This document shows, in pieces, positions 1 to 11,533 of a DNA stretch of 64,000 nucleotides. Origin of the DNA: Owenia fusiformis (Eukaryota > Annelida > Polychaeta > Sabellida > Oweniidae); NCBI GenBank assembly GCA_903813345.2, contig CAIIXF020000001.1:58917885-58981884 (forward strand), given 5' to 3'. Every line of letters starts with the position of its first letter. Position 1 is the stretch's first letter. The translations under genes were made by a program, and so were the position numbers. The notes under the pieces were generated by a model. It ran no database searches, was not told where the DNA came from, and was given only the letters and a program-made list of their open reading frames with translations.

Positions 1-472
1 TGAAAAATGATCTGCGTGGTAAGATCCACGCAAATATCCATGAGCTTCAGAATGCCGTTCAACGTTCATTGACAAAGAACTTTCCAGATGGCTTCCACAG
101 GATATATCAGAAGTGGATAGAACGACATCAGCTGTGTGTGAAAGCTAAGGGGAACTACTTTGAACATGAAATAGAATGCTAACTTGAAAGTAGAAATGTG
201 GAGTAGCCACATAACTATGGTTGAAATATAGACAGGACAGAAACTAACGTTAACAAAATCTACTATGCTGTGAACTTATAAAATTGCTCCGCAGAACCCG
301 TATTCGCGTTACTATGACAACCACCATTTTGCTGTTATTCATTATATCTTGATCATTTTTTCAGGATAGTTAGAAAAGTGTCTGATGCTTCTCCACTGAA
401 AATTTGAACGATGATAGACAAGAAATAAAAGTTTGAGAGCAAAATTAGCTTTACTTACTGAACGCCCTGTAT
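1..472 (+). mobile_element. 3' end of a Tc1/mariner-type transposon with transposase C-terminus
   Basis: From base 3 an open frame runs to a TAA at 180-182 and reads as the C-terminal end of a DDE transposase of the IS630/Tc1/mariner type. A 'FPDGFHRIYQKW' stretch is followed by a short basic tail ending 'GNYFEHEIEC'. The catalytic core lies upstream of the window. After the stop come about 270 bp of AT-rich non-coding sequence. The element probably ends near 472 at GAACGCCCTGTA followed by TA, which suits a mariner inverted repeat and its TA target. The frame is intact as far as it can be seen, so it may belong to a full element outside the window. Family placement is by recognition of the tail only. 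Confidence 0.6.
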
Positions 473-1269
473 AATTATATGCAATGTTTGAAAGTGTCTG
501 ATGAGATTATACTTGTTTTGACCACTGTACCTAGTTTTATATAACACCTCAACACCAGAGACACGTGTTAAGTTGTTAACATCCCAAAAACATCTCAAAC
601 CTCATGCCACATTAGGTTAAAGTAAACCTTATTCAAACAAAACTTATCACCATATCTGATTGGATTTGACTTGTTTGGTACAGCAGACATTTCCACAATT
701 CAACATAAGGATCACCCAGATTTCATATGATTTATAGCACTTTAATTAATTTCTTTACGGCCTTACTTTCTTCCTTTCATTTTTTGATGACTTGTTAATT
801 ACCTTAAATTGCATCCTCATTTACTCTACATAAACCCCATGTATAGTTATAGCTTTGATCGATGTAACTGGTTATTGATTCAATATACAAGATTGATGGC
901 TAATGTCAATGAGTTAAATCTCAAGGGTTTCAGAACCCTTGAAGCAACTGAACCATAACATTCAGTAATTATTTTTTGATATTTTTGAATTTGTTTAATT
1001 ATTGGGTTCGGGTTATCTGCTTGTTCACTGCAATATTGAAACTAGTGTGAGGTATACTGCCTGTCAATGCCAGTTAACTATAAGCTTAGTTCATTGAGTT
1101 TCAAGTTGACCTTTGATCTTTTTTTGACCTTGACCTAATTGTAATCTTTTCTTTACTTGTAACCCAAAACCTAAAGGGAAAAACACAAAATAGTCAAATA
1201 ATGGATTCCAATATACTGATCTTCCAGTTGACCATTAAATGTGAACATTACCTGTTTCTTAGATATTAT
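473..1269. other. AT-rich sequence without a recognisable gene
   Basis: No exon-like open frame bounded by good splice sites was seen here. TTGACCTTTGATC and TTTGACCTTGACC near 1107-1136 resemble the half-site motifs of the repeat family described at 44.8, 47.0 and 62.3 kb. The segment is probably intron or flank of the PIP-box gene. Confidence 0.4.
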
Positions 1270-2101
1270 CACAGGCTGGTATCGAAAGATTTGTCTGCTG
1301 TGACGGAGCATGCTATTTTTCATAAAAACACTAAGAATGCTTCACGATTTATTTTTTAACTCATATGTTTCGATATATCAAAGATAATTACTTACTCCAT
1401 GCAATGGATATATCATTTGCGTGTTACCTTCACTTCTGTTTGAAGTCCAATAACGCTAGGAGTGAAATCTATTGAAAACGGCGCCAGAGTATCAAACTCT
1501 AAAATGTACCATTTCTTTTTTAACTTTTTAATGGCATGATATAGTGACACGATAATATTAACATATGTTTTAAGCATAACTCTGAATGTATTAATGAGAT
1601 ATTAATGCATTGGGTCTTTTTAATTTTTTTAATAAAAAATGATATTAATATTTTTTGTCCGCTGTGACGGAGCATTTTCACAGTTCACATTTGCAACTGC
1701 TCCGTCACAGCGGACAGAAAAATTAAACATTATTTTTTATAAAAGAATTAAAAAGACCAAATACATCAACATCTCATTTATACCTTCATAGTTATGCTGA
1801 AACCATGTGTAAATATTATCGTGTCACTATATCGTGCCATTAGAAAGTTAAACAAGAAATGGTACATTTTGAAGTATGATACTCCGGCGCCATTTTCAAT
1901 AGCTTTTCTTCCCATCGTAATTGGACTTCAAACAGAAGTGAAAGTTACCCGCAAATGATATATCCATTGCATGGTGTAAGTAATTTTGTATGGTATAACG
2001 AAACATATGAGTTAAAAAATAAATCGTGAAGTATTCTTAGTGTTTTTATGAAAAATAGCATGCTCCGTCACAGCGGACAAATATTTTGATACCAGCCTGT
2101 G
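1270..2101. mobile_element. Foldback transposon, CAC-end family 1 (complete copy)
   Basis: This 832-bp element is almost entirely one long inverted repeat with arms of about 400 bp. It starts CACAGGCTGGTATCGAAA, ends with the reverse complement, and is flanked by the perfect 5-bp duplication ATTAT (1265-1269 and 2102-2106). A GTCCGCTGTGACGGAGCA-like motif lies near each end and is repeated as a facing pair at the centre (about 1660-1720). One arm carries the inward motif GAAAATGGCGCCGGAG and the other has ACG in place of ATG. No long open frame is present, so it is non-autonomous. The same family recurs at 54679-57322. Confidence 0.85.
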
Positions 2102-2186
2102 ATTATGACCTTGATTAGTAAGTAGTCATGATTTTAGAAGGCTCAATACATGATAGTATACATTTTAAGACATTTTTTGTTTCCAG

Positions 2187-5100
2187 GTGTTCAAAGCCTT
2201 TGAATCAAAGAAATCAGGAAGTCCTGTAAAAAATAAGGTAAGATACAATTTTGATCCATAGGTATAGATAAATTTATCCCATACTTGGACGTGTTACAGG
2301 TACATAAAGCCGGTTTGTAAAAACTTATATTTTCATCAGCGGGCAGATATATAGTATATCTGCCCGCTACATCACTATCGCCGCTCGCATATTTGCTCAT
2401 AATTTGTAACGTTCACGTTATGACTGTAAATGACAATGGAGAAAACACAGACAATCGAGATCTGTTTGGTGGTTTAAAAAAGAGAAGGAGCATCCACTTA
2501 TAGGCTATTAATCAATCAGAAATTTGAGAAAATAAATGTGGGAATATTTGAGAGAACAGGAAAATCCACCCACGGCCAAGAAAACAAAACTGGACATGAA
2601 TATTCCAGAATATTTCCACGATTGAACAATGTTAACCAGATGACCAAGATTGGTATGGGATAAACATATTATCCTATAGTCGGTTCAGGATATTGGGATT
2701 ATCCCTTGGCCTATATATCTGCCCGAGAGCTGAAGATTTATAGACTGTGCTTCATTCAATGACAGTGACATTTCTAGTGATCTGATTTACCCATATGACA
2801 TTAATATATCCTGAATATTCATATGAGATTTAGAATCCATATATCACTCTGACATCACCATCTCAACTATTTCAGCAACATAAAGTCGTCATGTTCTGTT
2901 CAAACAATTTAAAACACAACATACACATGTTTATTGCATTTCAAGAATGAGAGGAGATTTTAGTAAAACATTTTACTAGATAATGTAACTATCATACTAA
3001 CTATCATAGAGTGTTATGCAACATTTGGCTTGCATGTAGACCTCACGGTAGAACAGCTAGATAAGCAATCAGTTGAATGATGGTCCAGATGAGTTGCAGT
3101 AATACAAACTGTCATTAAATCATGCAGTTTGTTTTGATCCAATGATTGAGATATGTAGGCCATTTGTCTGGCTTTCCTATGGTACATGACTTGAAGCATG
3201 AATTATTAATGCAATGTTTCATGGTAGTTTTCCTCTTTATTTTCAGATATGGCAAGGTGATATGTTTAAATAATTTATGATAAATCATGAATAAAAAGTT
3301 TGCAATATAAATATCTCATTGTTTAATATGATAAGATTGTGAGGAGGTACATGTACATGTACATATCTCAAAATTATCTGAGCTGACATCTTGTTATTTG
3401 TATTTGAACTGTGTCCTGGAAATTCACCTTCAACTCCTGAATTTCAAATAAAGATAAAAATCACATCTATGGAATTAATTAATAGAAATGGAAATGTCCC
3501 GGCAATAATTGATTTCAATAAAAATTTCAATAATGTCCTGATTATGCTGATGTTTTCCTTATAATTCTAATAATAGTGCATGTTGCTTTAAATATACAAA
3601 ATTGTTTCAAGCTGAATCCAGTGTAATGTTAATACCCTTTTGACATTATTAGATGGTTTGAAACCTCACAACTGTGGCATGAGTTAGAACCATGGTGCGA
3701 TATGTAATTTAATATAAGCGTACTGTATATTTAATTTCAAGAAATATTCTACTACAATAATCCCAAAAGGCCCATATGTCAAGTTCAGATTCTGTACTTT
3801 CTAATCTAATAGTAAAACATCACAGTCCTTGGCAAAATACATACCACCCTACTTCATGCTGATTAATCAAAAAGAACAATTGTCAATTTCTATTCTTTTA
3901 AAATGAGGTTCATGCCACCTTGCTTTATTAATGTCATACTGTATCCTCGCATTTTCACTCTTGGTATTGGGAAAAGTTATGACGAGTCTACCATGACATA
4001 TCCTGTAGCAAGAAACGATCATGAGGATAAGCTCCCTGCAAGAGGCAATTATTTCCCTAATCTACTGTAAAAATATTCCCATGGAATCTAGGTCCTTGGA
4101 CCACATGCATTGAGGTCCCTGGGTTCACAGACCTCAGGACAGTACATGAGTACATGCATATGTATGCTATTTAGTTCAGTTATGTGTGATAATGAATGAA
4201 GTATTTTGAAGTATGCATATAGGGTATAGGGGGACTGGAGAGTATCCCTCGAGGCATGGACCACATACATATCGAGGTTCCTAGGTTCATTGGCTGCAGG
4301 AAGATATTACCAGTTCAATGAACATATTGTTAAATGAGAACAGTGTAACCCATGAGTACAAATGTAGGGGAGTTTAATTGGAAATTGGAGATTTAAAAAA
4401 TTGGGGTCAGTCTGAAGTGAAAATTACACCCCCTCTTTTCAAAAGTAGGTCTGACATGTACTGTAAATATATAATCATCCTGTATAGTAAATATATAACC
4501 ATCTTCTATGGAAAAACGATCCAGGGAGCTATCACCTCAGGGTTGTAGTACACTTGGATGAACCTCCTATATTGCAAGTCCTAAATGCAGAGTACCTCAT
4601 AGAATAATGCATAAATATTCATTATTGGGCTTTGAAATTTGATAATAAATTATCAAAATATTTGTGCAACTGTGGGTAAAATCTTGATTATCTCGCCAAG
4701 TTGAACTGAAAATTTGCCAATAGAATTGTTTGCACTTAAATTAAGTACAAAGTCTTATAGATTTCAAATTGATTTTGAATTCCTGATTTCTGTCAAAATT
4801 GACCGTATTACTTTCATCAGTTCATTGTCAGTTGATCTTGTAAATCCATTTAGGTATGCAGGTCAGGTATCCCCGCTCTTGAATGTGAAATTCTGAGATT
4901 TCTATGTTTATAAACTCTTACAACTTTCAATTGGAAATATTATGTTTTCACTTATGTAGGGTGAATGTCAAGATAATCTCAAGTTAATCCACATTTGTAA
5001 ATCCAATGATGTATTACCAGGACAAGGTCTGCTAATCTACTTTTGTAATCATAAAAATTCGCAAATCATTTTAAGAGATCAGTTTTGGGAGAAATTCCTA

Positions 5101-7575
5101 ATGAGATTCTAGTCTAAAATACATTAACTTTTATAAATGATAAAATAATTGAGCATACTTATAGAATAACTGGAAATCACATTAGGTGCAGTTATATTTA
5201 TTGAATTCAAATAAACCAGTTACCCCAATCTCATTTTTTGTTACATTGACATGATATTGATTTTCTAAAGAATTATAACGACTTTTTCTGGCACAATCAG
5301 AAGATATCCTGTTCTCCCAAGAAGATAATACTGGTGCTGTACCACCTTTTTCTCGCTTTTTTTTTCATTACAAGCATGAGAAAAGCGTGAATTCAGTAAT
5401 ACAAATGTACAAACATGTATTTGTGGAGTCTTTTAGAAAATCAAATGTTGCGTTTAATTATTTTCAAGGAAAGCAAGGGAAAAATAACAAAATTTCACTT
5501 TAAATAATAAAGTAAGGTACAACTTCATAACTTCAAAAATGGTCAGTAAAGATTATCATTATGGCCAATAAAGATTATTGTAATGAAATATTTAGGCGCG
5601 TGCCATTCCAAGATTAAGCTGAAATAAATATGTTATCTGAAAACAGATTAGAGAAGTAAAATATGAAGTGTTTACATTTTCCCTCCTCATGAGCAGGTTA
5701 ATGTGTTTTCAGACATTTTTTATTGTACCCTTGGGTGCTATATTGCAACCAGTTTGCCGGGTGAGTGGGTGGCAATGCAAACATGTTACTTCATTGTAGT
5801 TTTCAAGGAATACTATATGATTGATTTCAGGTAGAGGCGTAGCCAGCTTTCAGTCAGGGGGGGGGGGTGCGATCGCCAAAATAAATTTGATTTTCAGTCA
5901 GGGGGGTGGGGTGCGATTGTGACATATAGAAGGCAAAAAAAAAGATTTATTTGGAATTTTACAAAAATTGATGCAACTTCCTTCAAAATTGAGCTAGAAG
6001 CTTCAAATAAAAATCATTTTATTTTTATTGGTTATGGGGGGGGGGGGGGTCATATGCATGACCGCAGATTTTAAGGCAACCATTTAACCCATTGTAAATA
6101 ATGGGCTGCATAATGGTTCTCAAAAATTGATATATTTTAAAAAATGGGTTGCATAAAATCTGAATGAATTCTACATAATGGCTTGCAAAAAATACTCATA
6201 CAACTCAAAGGCACAATATTATTCACATATGTATCTTGTTTTTGAGCTGGATAGCTGTAATTGTAAATTTACATTTCCCAGGATCAGACATTGACATAGA
6301 AGATTTTTATTTATGTGTTTACAGCTAGTTATGTTTCCACCATACGTATTTTGTCAGTGTTATTTAGTAAAATTCCAAGCCTTTAGATATAGCAATTTGA
6401 TTTGTTTGTTTTTCAGAAATTTGATTTCCCAATGTTTTGGTGTGCAAAATAATATAATACATCATCTTATTGTCAATTAGTGTGCCTTGATAATGACCAT
6501 TATAAAAAACCATATAACCTTAGTTACACCAAAGCAGGCCCATAGTCACTTTTGACAAAATCACTTGAAAAGTGCTCAGAACGGTGAAAAACTGCATGAT
6601 TTTGAAAGAAGTTTCTCCCCCTGGCTGTGGGCCTGCTAGGGCACAGGGTTATACAGCGTTAGCTAGATTTATGATATCATTGATATCATAGGTTGTACTT
6701 GTAAGCACCACTGTCACACTACCCTACCATGTGACCACATTTAAAAAGGAAACAGGGTACAGTTAAGTTGCAAATAGAGCAGGTATTCTCTATCTTTGTC
6801 CATTAGGCTCGTCTGGTAATAATACGTTGCAAACTGCTCGATGAATCCATACAATTTATAGTAGAACACTTGGAATATATGTAAAATCTAGTATACCTTC
6901 AGCACTATAGAAATAAACAACTGTCCTCCATTTGCAACTTCGCTGTAGCCTGTATTTCTTTTAAAGGAATACAGGATACAGTATGGGGGTACAGTGGTGT
7001 GACTGTTTTTAAATTAAATATAGGATTACATGTAAGTTACTGTAAATATTGCTTCATGATATGAGCCTGGCCATAGAAAAACCGGTCTTATCACAAAAAT
7101 TTAAATTGTGCTACAGAGCCAAATGTGTGCCCAAGATTAAGAAGAAAATGTGCTAAATTAGGATCCAACTTTTTGGCTTATATATGCATGGAAAAATTGT
7201 TAAGACACAAGTCATGGCTCATTTGAAAGGTCTTTTTGTGCTTTTTAAGATAAACAAAAAAATCAAAATATTGAAAAATCTGTGATAAGACCCCTTTTCC
7301 TGTGGCCTGGCTCATATAATGAATTTGGCCAATATATCCTTGCTTGCTTGGTGTAAGAATAATGTGTGAGGGTTTTATTTGAAAGGTCTATTCTATATTT
7401 TGAATCAAACTTGTGCTTCAAGTACATATACATTAGAAGTACATTGTACTAAATATTATAATATCTGTACTTGCAGGGCTCCAAACGTAAATCAGAGAAA
7501 ACTCTGAATACTGGTGGAACAAAGTCTAAGCAACTAGCGATGGACATGTTTTTTAAACCAAAGTCCAAGACTTGA
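2187..7575 (+). CDS. C-terminal exons of a PIP-box (PCNA-binding) protein, 5' part outside or not found
   Basis: Two exons are visible. 2187-2237 (17 codons, TTTCCAG acceptor, AAG/GTAAG donor) and 7477-7575 (TTGCAG acceptor, TGA stop at 7573-7575) join in phase 0. The product is a lysine/serine-rich tail ending in 'KQLAMDMFFKPKSKT'. QLAMDMFF fits the PCNA-interacting consensus Q-x-x-[ILM]-x-x-[FY]-[FY] exactly, and the basic residues after it are typical of strong PIP boxes. A C-terminal PIP box after a disordered basic linker is known in several replication and repair proteins, for example FEN1, XPG, POLD3 and RNASEH2B. I cannot say which, if any, of these this is. The 5.2-kb intron between the exons holds no exon I could recognise. 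Upstream exons should lie before position 1 or were missed in 473-2186. Confidence 0.6.
2238..7476 (+). other. Intron of the PIP-box gene
   Basis: This 5.2-kb intron is AT-rich. It contains a fragment starting AGGCGTAGCCAGC (about 5832), which resembles the end of a hAT-like transposon, with poly-G runs of 9 or more at about 5860 and 6040. Short ORFs on both strands have no splice context and no recognisable domain. Confidence 0.4.
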
Positions 7576-7802
7576 TACTACAGCAAAAATGATAGGAGAG
7601 CAGGACTTAACTCAGATGTCATTCCAACTCAGGCGTTTTAATTGATGGATTGTTGAAAAGGAACTTAAGATATATACTGTACTTACAATAACAATATATT
7701 TTATAAATGTTCGTCAATGCCCAGTGAAATCTGAAAATGGTGACTTGGAGACTTATTGCCTTAGATGGCATGTTAAATAATATATGTCACTATCATTTAG
7801 AT

Positions 7803-7808
7803 AATAAA
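7803..7808 (+). terminator. Candidate poly(A) signal of the PIP-box gene
   Basis: AATAAA lies 228 bp after the TGA stop and is the first canonical signal downstream. Use is inferred, not shown. Confidence 0.35.
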
Positions 7809-8085
7809 TATACATAAATGAGCATGTATTTTACCAGATGGTCTCTAGTGGCCAGTTCAGTGAAAGTTCAAATTATTAAATTTAGCATTTTATTCAAGCA
7901 TTTTATATTAGGTTCCACCAAGTTTAAGAATTTATGTCACTTGTGTGGATGCTGTTACAGTTATAATAGGGTTATTTTCCATTTTATTAGGTTATCCAAC
8001 ATTTGCACAATTCTCATAACCGGGGACCACAATATTTTGCTATAAGAGAATAGAAGTGTAAAAATAGAGCACACGCTTATCGGAT

Positions 8086-8149
8086 TAGCAAGGTATTATG
8101 GTATATGCGCCATTGTCTAGCAAGGTATTATGGTATATGCGCCATTGTC
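8086..8149. repeat. Two perfect tandem copies of a 32-bp unit
   Basis: The unit beginning TAGCAAGGTATTATGG occurs twice without a mismatch at 8086-8117 and 8118-8149. It is a recent local duplication. Confidence 0.9.
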
Positions 8150-9081
8150 TTTTGTTGAACTTTGTTATGGATAAGAGGGCTTGAATTTGTATGAGAATAA
8201 TGTGTAATTCACTTTTTACTACAATACCATATAAGCGAATTGACCGTATTAACTACTATATAGAATGTTACATTATACTTTGGCACGTGCCTAGTTGACA
8301 GCTAGAACTTAATGGATAAACAGATTATTAGATAATCCGGTTCATCATTTGTGAATGATGATTCGATTGAAGTAAGCAAATTATGTGAACTGGGTGCAAT
8401 TGGTTAAAGGTTAATTTCAGATAGGGTAGCTGGAACCTGATATTCTCCAAAATATTTACACAAATTCTGAAAAATATTTAAAACTTTATTTGCATGTGTG
8501 ATGTATTTGTTTATGTGTTCTTACAATTTCTTACCAAGTTTGACAGTAGTCAACTTCCGATGCAGTCAGACAATTAAAACTTATTTGTACAAAATTCAAA
8601 ATTGTTTTCTTGACCCTATTGTATAGGTGTTATTCAAGTGGACGAAATACCCCGTTTTGAGTGATTTGAACTTGAATCCAGTGAATTGACGTCATTTGAT
8701 AATCCCTTGTCCACAATTGTGTAAATCTGGCCAATAACATTGTACGTGAACTTAAAGTATGATATGAGATTACCATTTGAGACCTTGATTTAGCGGTCAG
8801 TTATTATAAAGCAATGTTTAACTCAGTACAAACTGTTACATTGCCAATATAAACTGGAAGTCTCAATGTCAGTGGTTTCTGGGTGATAAAGCAACTTGTA
8901 CTTCATGTACCAGCTTATGTTTGACTATTTTATTACAAGTTGAAGTCATTATTTATTGCATTAATAACAGTGCTTGGAAATTGAGTTCAAGGCAAAGTTT
9001 CCATAAAAAATGAATAAAATATAACTTATTGCGTCATTGGCAATGAGCTTGAACCATAGAAAACATTATAATATTTATCTT

Positions 9082-9281
9082 AAACAAGTCAAATTCTTTA
9101 CTTCAGAGAATATTTTTAATTTATTGAGACTTTCGACTAATATCCCTTAGTCTTTTTCAAAATATAACAGCATTAACACACTTCTACTGATGCTGTTATA
9201 TTTTGAAAAAGACTAAGGGATATTAGTCGAAAGTCTCAATAAATTAAAAATATTCTCTGAAGTAAAGAATTTGACTTGTTT
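9082..9281. repeat. Perfect 92-bp inverted repeat with 16-nt loop
   Basis: Arms 9082-9173 and 9190-9281 are exact reverse complements over 92 bp, separated by a 16-nt spacer. The + strand of the right arm, continued to about 9320, is homologous to the hammerhead-like insertion at 39254-39386, including the shared 3' part ACCAGAGAGATGAAC. The structure therefore looks like an inverted duplication of that short retroelement. Confidence 0.9.
9203..9235 (+). ncRNA. Degenerate hammerhead-like core (copy 2)
   Basis: TTGAAAA, one extra A, a 6-bp stem GACTAA/TTAGTC with loop GGGATA, then GAAAGTC. The layout matches the copy at 39272-39305, but the stem has a different and still fully paired sequence. 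The conserved C and G of CUGANGA are replaced, so self-cleavage is unlikely for this copy. The mirror copy lies on the - strand in the left arm. Confidence 0.35.
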
Positions 9282-10210
9282 CTGATATATTAACCAGAGA
9301 GATGAACTTACATAGAAATATTTATCTTGTCCTCAAGCACCTTCATATGCGCCATTGTTACTATAACTATATAGATTAACTGCTAATTAGGAAATGATTT
9401 ATGAGTTTTCACTGGGATACAACATTATTAATTGGACTTGCTTATTATACCAGCTCTTTGAAGGAGTCGTGAAATTAAAGGCAAACTCATAGATATTAGG
9501 TGTGCCTATCTTGCAAGCAATGTGAATTATTGACCTACCAATATATTCTGTACCATTTAAAATGTAATTTCTTCCAAAAGATACTATGAGCACAAAATAT
9601 TCTTAAATTGTAACAATGTTTTAGACAGGTTGGTCATTGTATATGATTTCTGGCTTTCAATCTTTCATAATGAAAACTATATGATGATGCGTTACTTATA
9701 ATGATGAAAATGAACACATGTAGAGGATAATGTATATACGGTATAAGAATGTTATGAAATTTCAAAATGAAGAATGTAACATTTATGTGAGCATACTATA
9801 TTTTCATTCTTTCAGATGATTGTAACTCATATGCATTAGTTAATGAACAACTATATTTTAAACACTAATAGGATATAGCAGCTAGTAGGAATGAAGTGGA
9901 GAAGTTGGGGCACTCTGTAAATGGTACCACCATGTTTGCAAAATTATAGGTTATTAGTAGGACTGACTAATTTTAGACGGGGATAATTAGAATTAATGCT
10001 GAGGGTTAGTAAAATAACAAACTTTATTTAGATATCCTGTTCACATAATATCCCAAAATAATTATTTATGCCTCATTCTGTCTGGTACCTATTCACACTC
10101 AATGTTCTATAATCAGATGACTTTTACATATATTTGGAATCAAAGTAAATGATATTATGTGCTTGATTTGTTTGATGGTTTGTTATGGGAAAAAATAAAA
10201 CTATACTTGT

Positions 10211-10297
10211 ACAGAAAAAACCTGTGTATCTGAACACCTGGCTAATCTGAACGCTTTTAGGCAGTCCCAAATCGTGTTCAGATTAGACAGGTTTTAC
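10211..10297. mobile_element. Short pogo/Tigger-like MITE
   Basis: An 85-bp palindrome with ends AAAACCTGTGTATCTGAACA and its near reverse complement (GTTCAGATTAGACAGGTTTT). The ends match the MITE at about 11.4 kb and the fragments near 33.2, 34.9, 35.1 and 38.0 kb (GGATTAGACAGGTTTTACTG and variants). The CAGTAAAACC start with a TA target suggests a pogo-type element. Confidence 0.5.
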
Positions 10298-11327
10298 CGG
10301 ACATGTCTTTGTATTACATGAGTTAATCACATTATATGGGAATATATTTGTTGCGTATTTAAGTTCTTTCCATTTATCAAAGTTGGGAACAATGACCATC
10401 CAATATAATACAGCGCACAGTTGTTGTTTCTCATCATTTTTATAAGTCAATGATTTGATGATTTGGGTCTTCATGGGGTTTCTGCAGTCAATGATGAAGG
10501 CTGCTGTTTGTTGACGTCAATAATCCAGGCCATCCCTGTTACATCTTGGCAAATTATGGAATCCTGTTTTGCATTTATTTAATATCTATAAACAATAAAA
10601 GTAAATAATAAATTTTAAAGTGTGGTATAATTTTGAATATTTTTTATCACTTTATTGTAGTTTATGCCACCTGTATGGGTAAACTAAGTGAAATTTATAT
10701 ATTTAGATTTTATATGTATAGATAAAGAATATCACGGGTGTACAAACTAAATATTATATAAGAATATATATACACAGTATTTGTTGATATTTTTACATAA
10801 AATAAATAAATATTAACTTCAATCATAAAAATAATATGTTTAATGTATTATGACATATCGGGCAGAATGAACTTAAATTTTCTCAGTAGATCATAAAGTG
10901 AGGCCATCTATGTTTTAGTGGTTCCTTGATTATTCTTCAATATTCTATTCTTTATTTTATAATTTTCTCTAAAACTTGAGGTTGAGGGATGAAAATGACG
11001 ATGCCTCTGGTTCAAGATATAGTACATTCTCCTCCCAGTTGCAACCTCGACTCCCACGGGTTAGTTAATATCACCAAGCGTTTGGAGGACAGTGTATATG
11101 TACAATTTGATGCCTTTATTGGCATATTGATATGCATCAAGTGTTAACGTGTTAAATATAATTTGTGATACATAATATAGGAATTTTAAAAGGTTTTATT
11201 TTAATTGTAGTGTTAAGTTAAGGTGTAAACTCCATCACTCAAGACATTTTGATACTCGCCCAATACCATAGTCAACGTGTTGGATGCACGACATAGTAAA
11301 CTTAAAATAATATAATATTTGGGTATA

Positions 11328-11533
11328 CAGTAAAACCTGTATATCTGAACACCTCTCTTATCTGAACATCTTTCAATGTGATTGTGAACACCCTTTCTTT
11401 GTCATAATTTTGTTACATCCCATTGCCTCGCATATTGCATGTACACGGTGGTGTATTAGAAACATTGAAATATGAACACCTGGTAATCCGAAAACTGGGT
11501 GAACAGTTGCGTTCGGATCAGAAAGATATACTG
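11328..11533. mobile_element. Pogo/Tigger-like MITE
   Basis: About 205 bp, starting CAGTAAAACCTGTATATCTG after a TA and ending GATCAGAAAGATATACTG. It is non-coding and shares its ends with the 10.2-kb copy. Confidence 0.45.
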
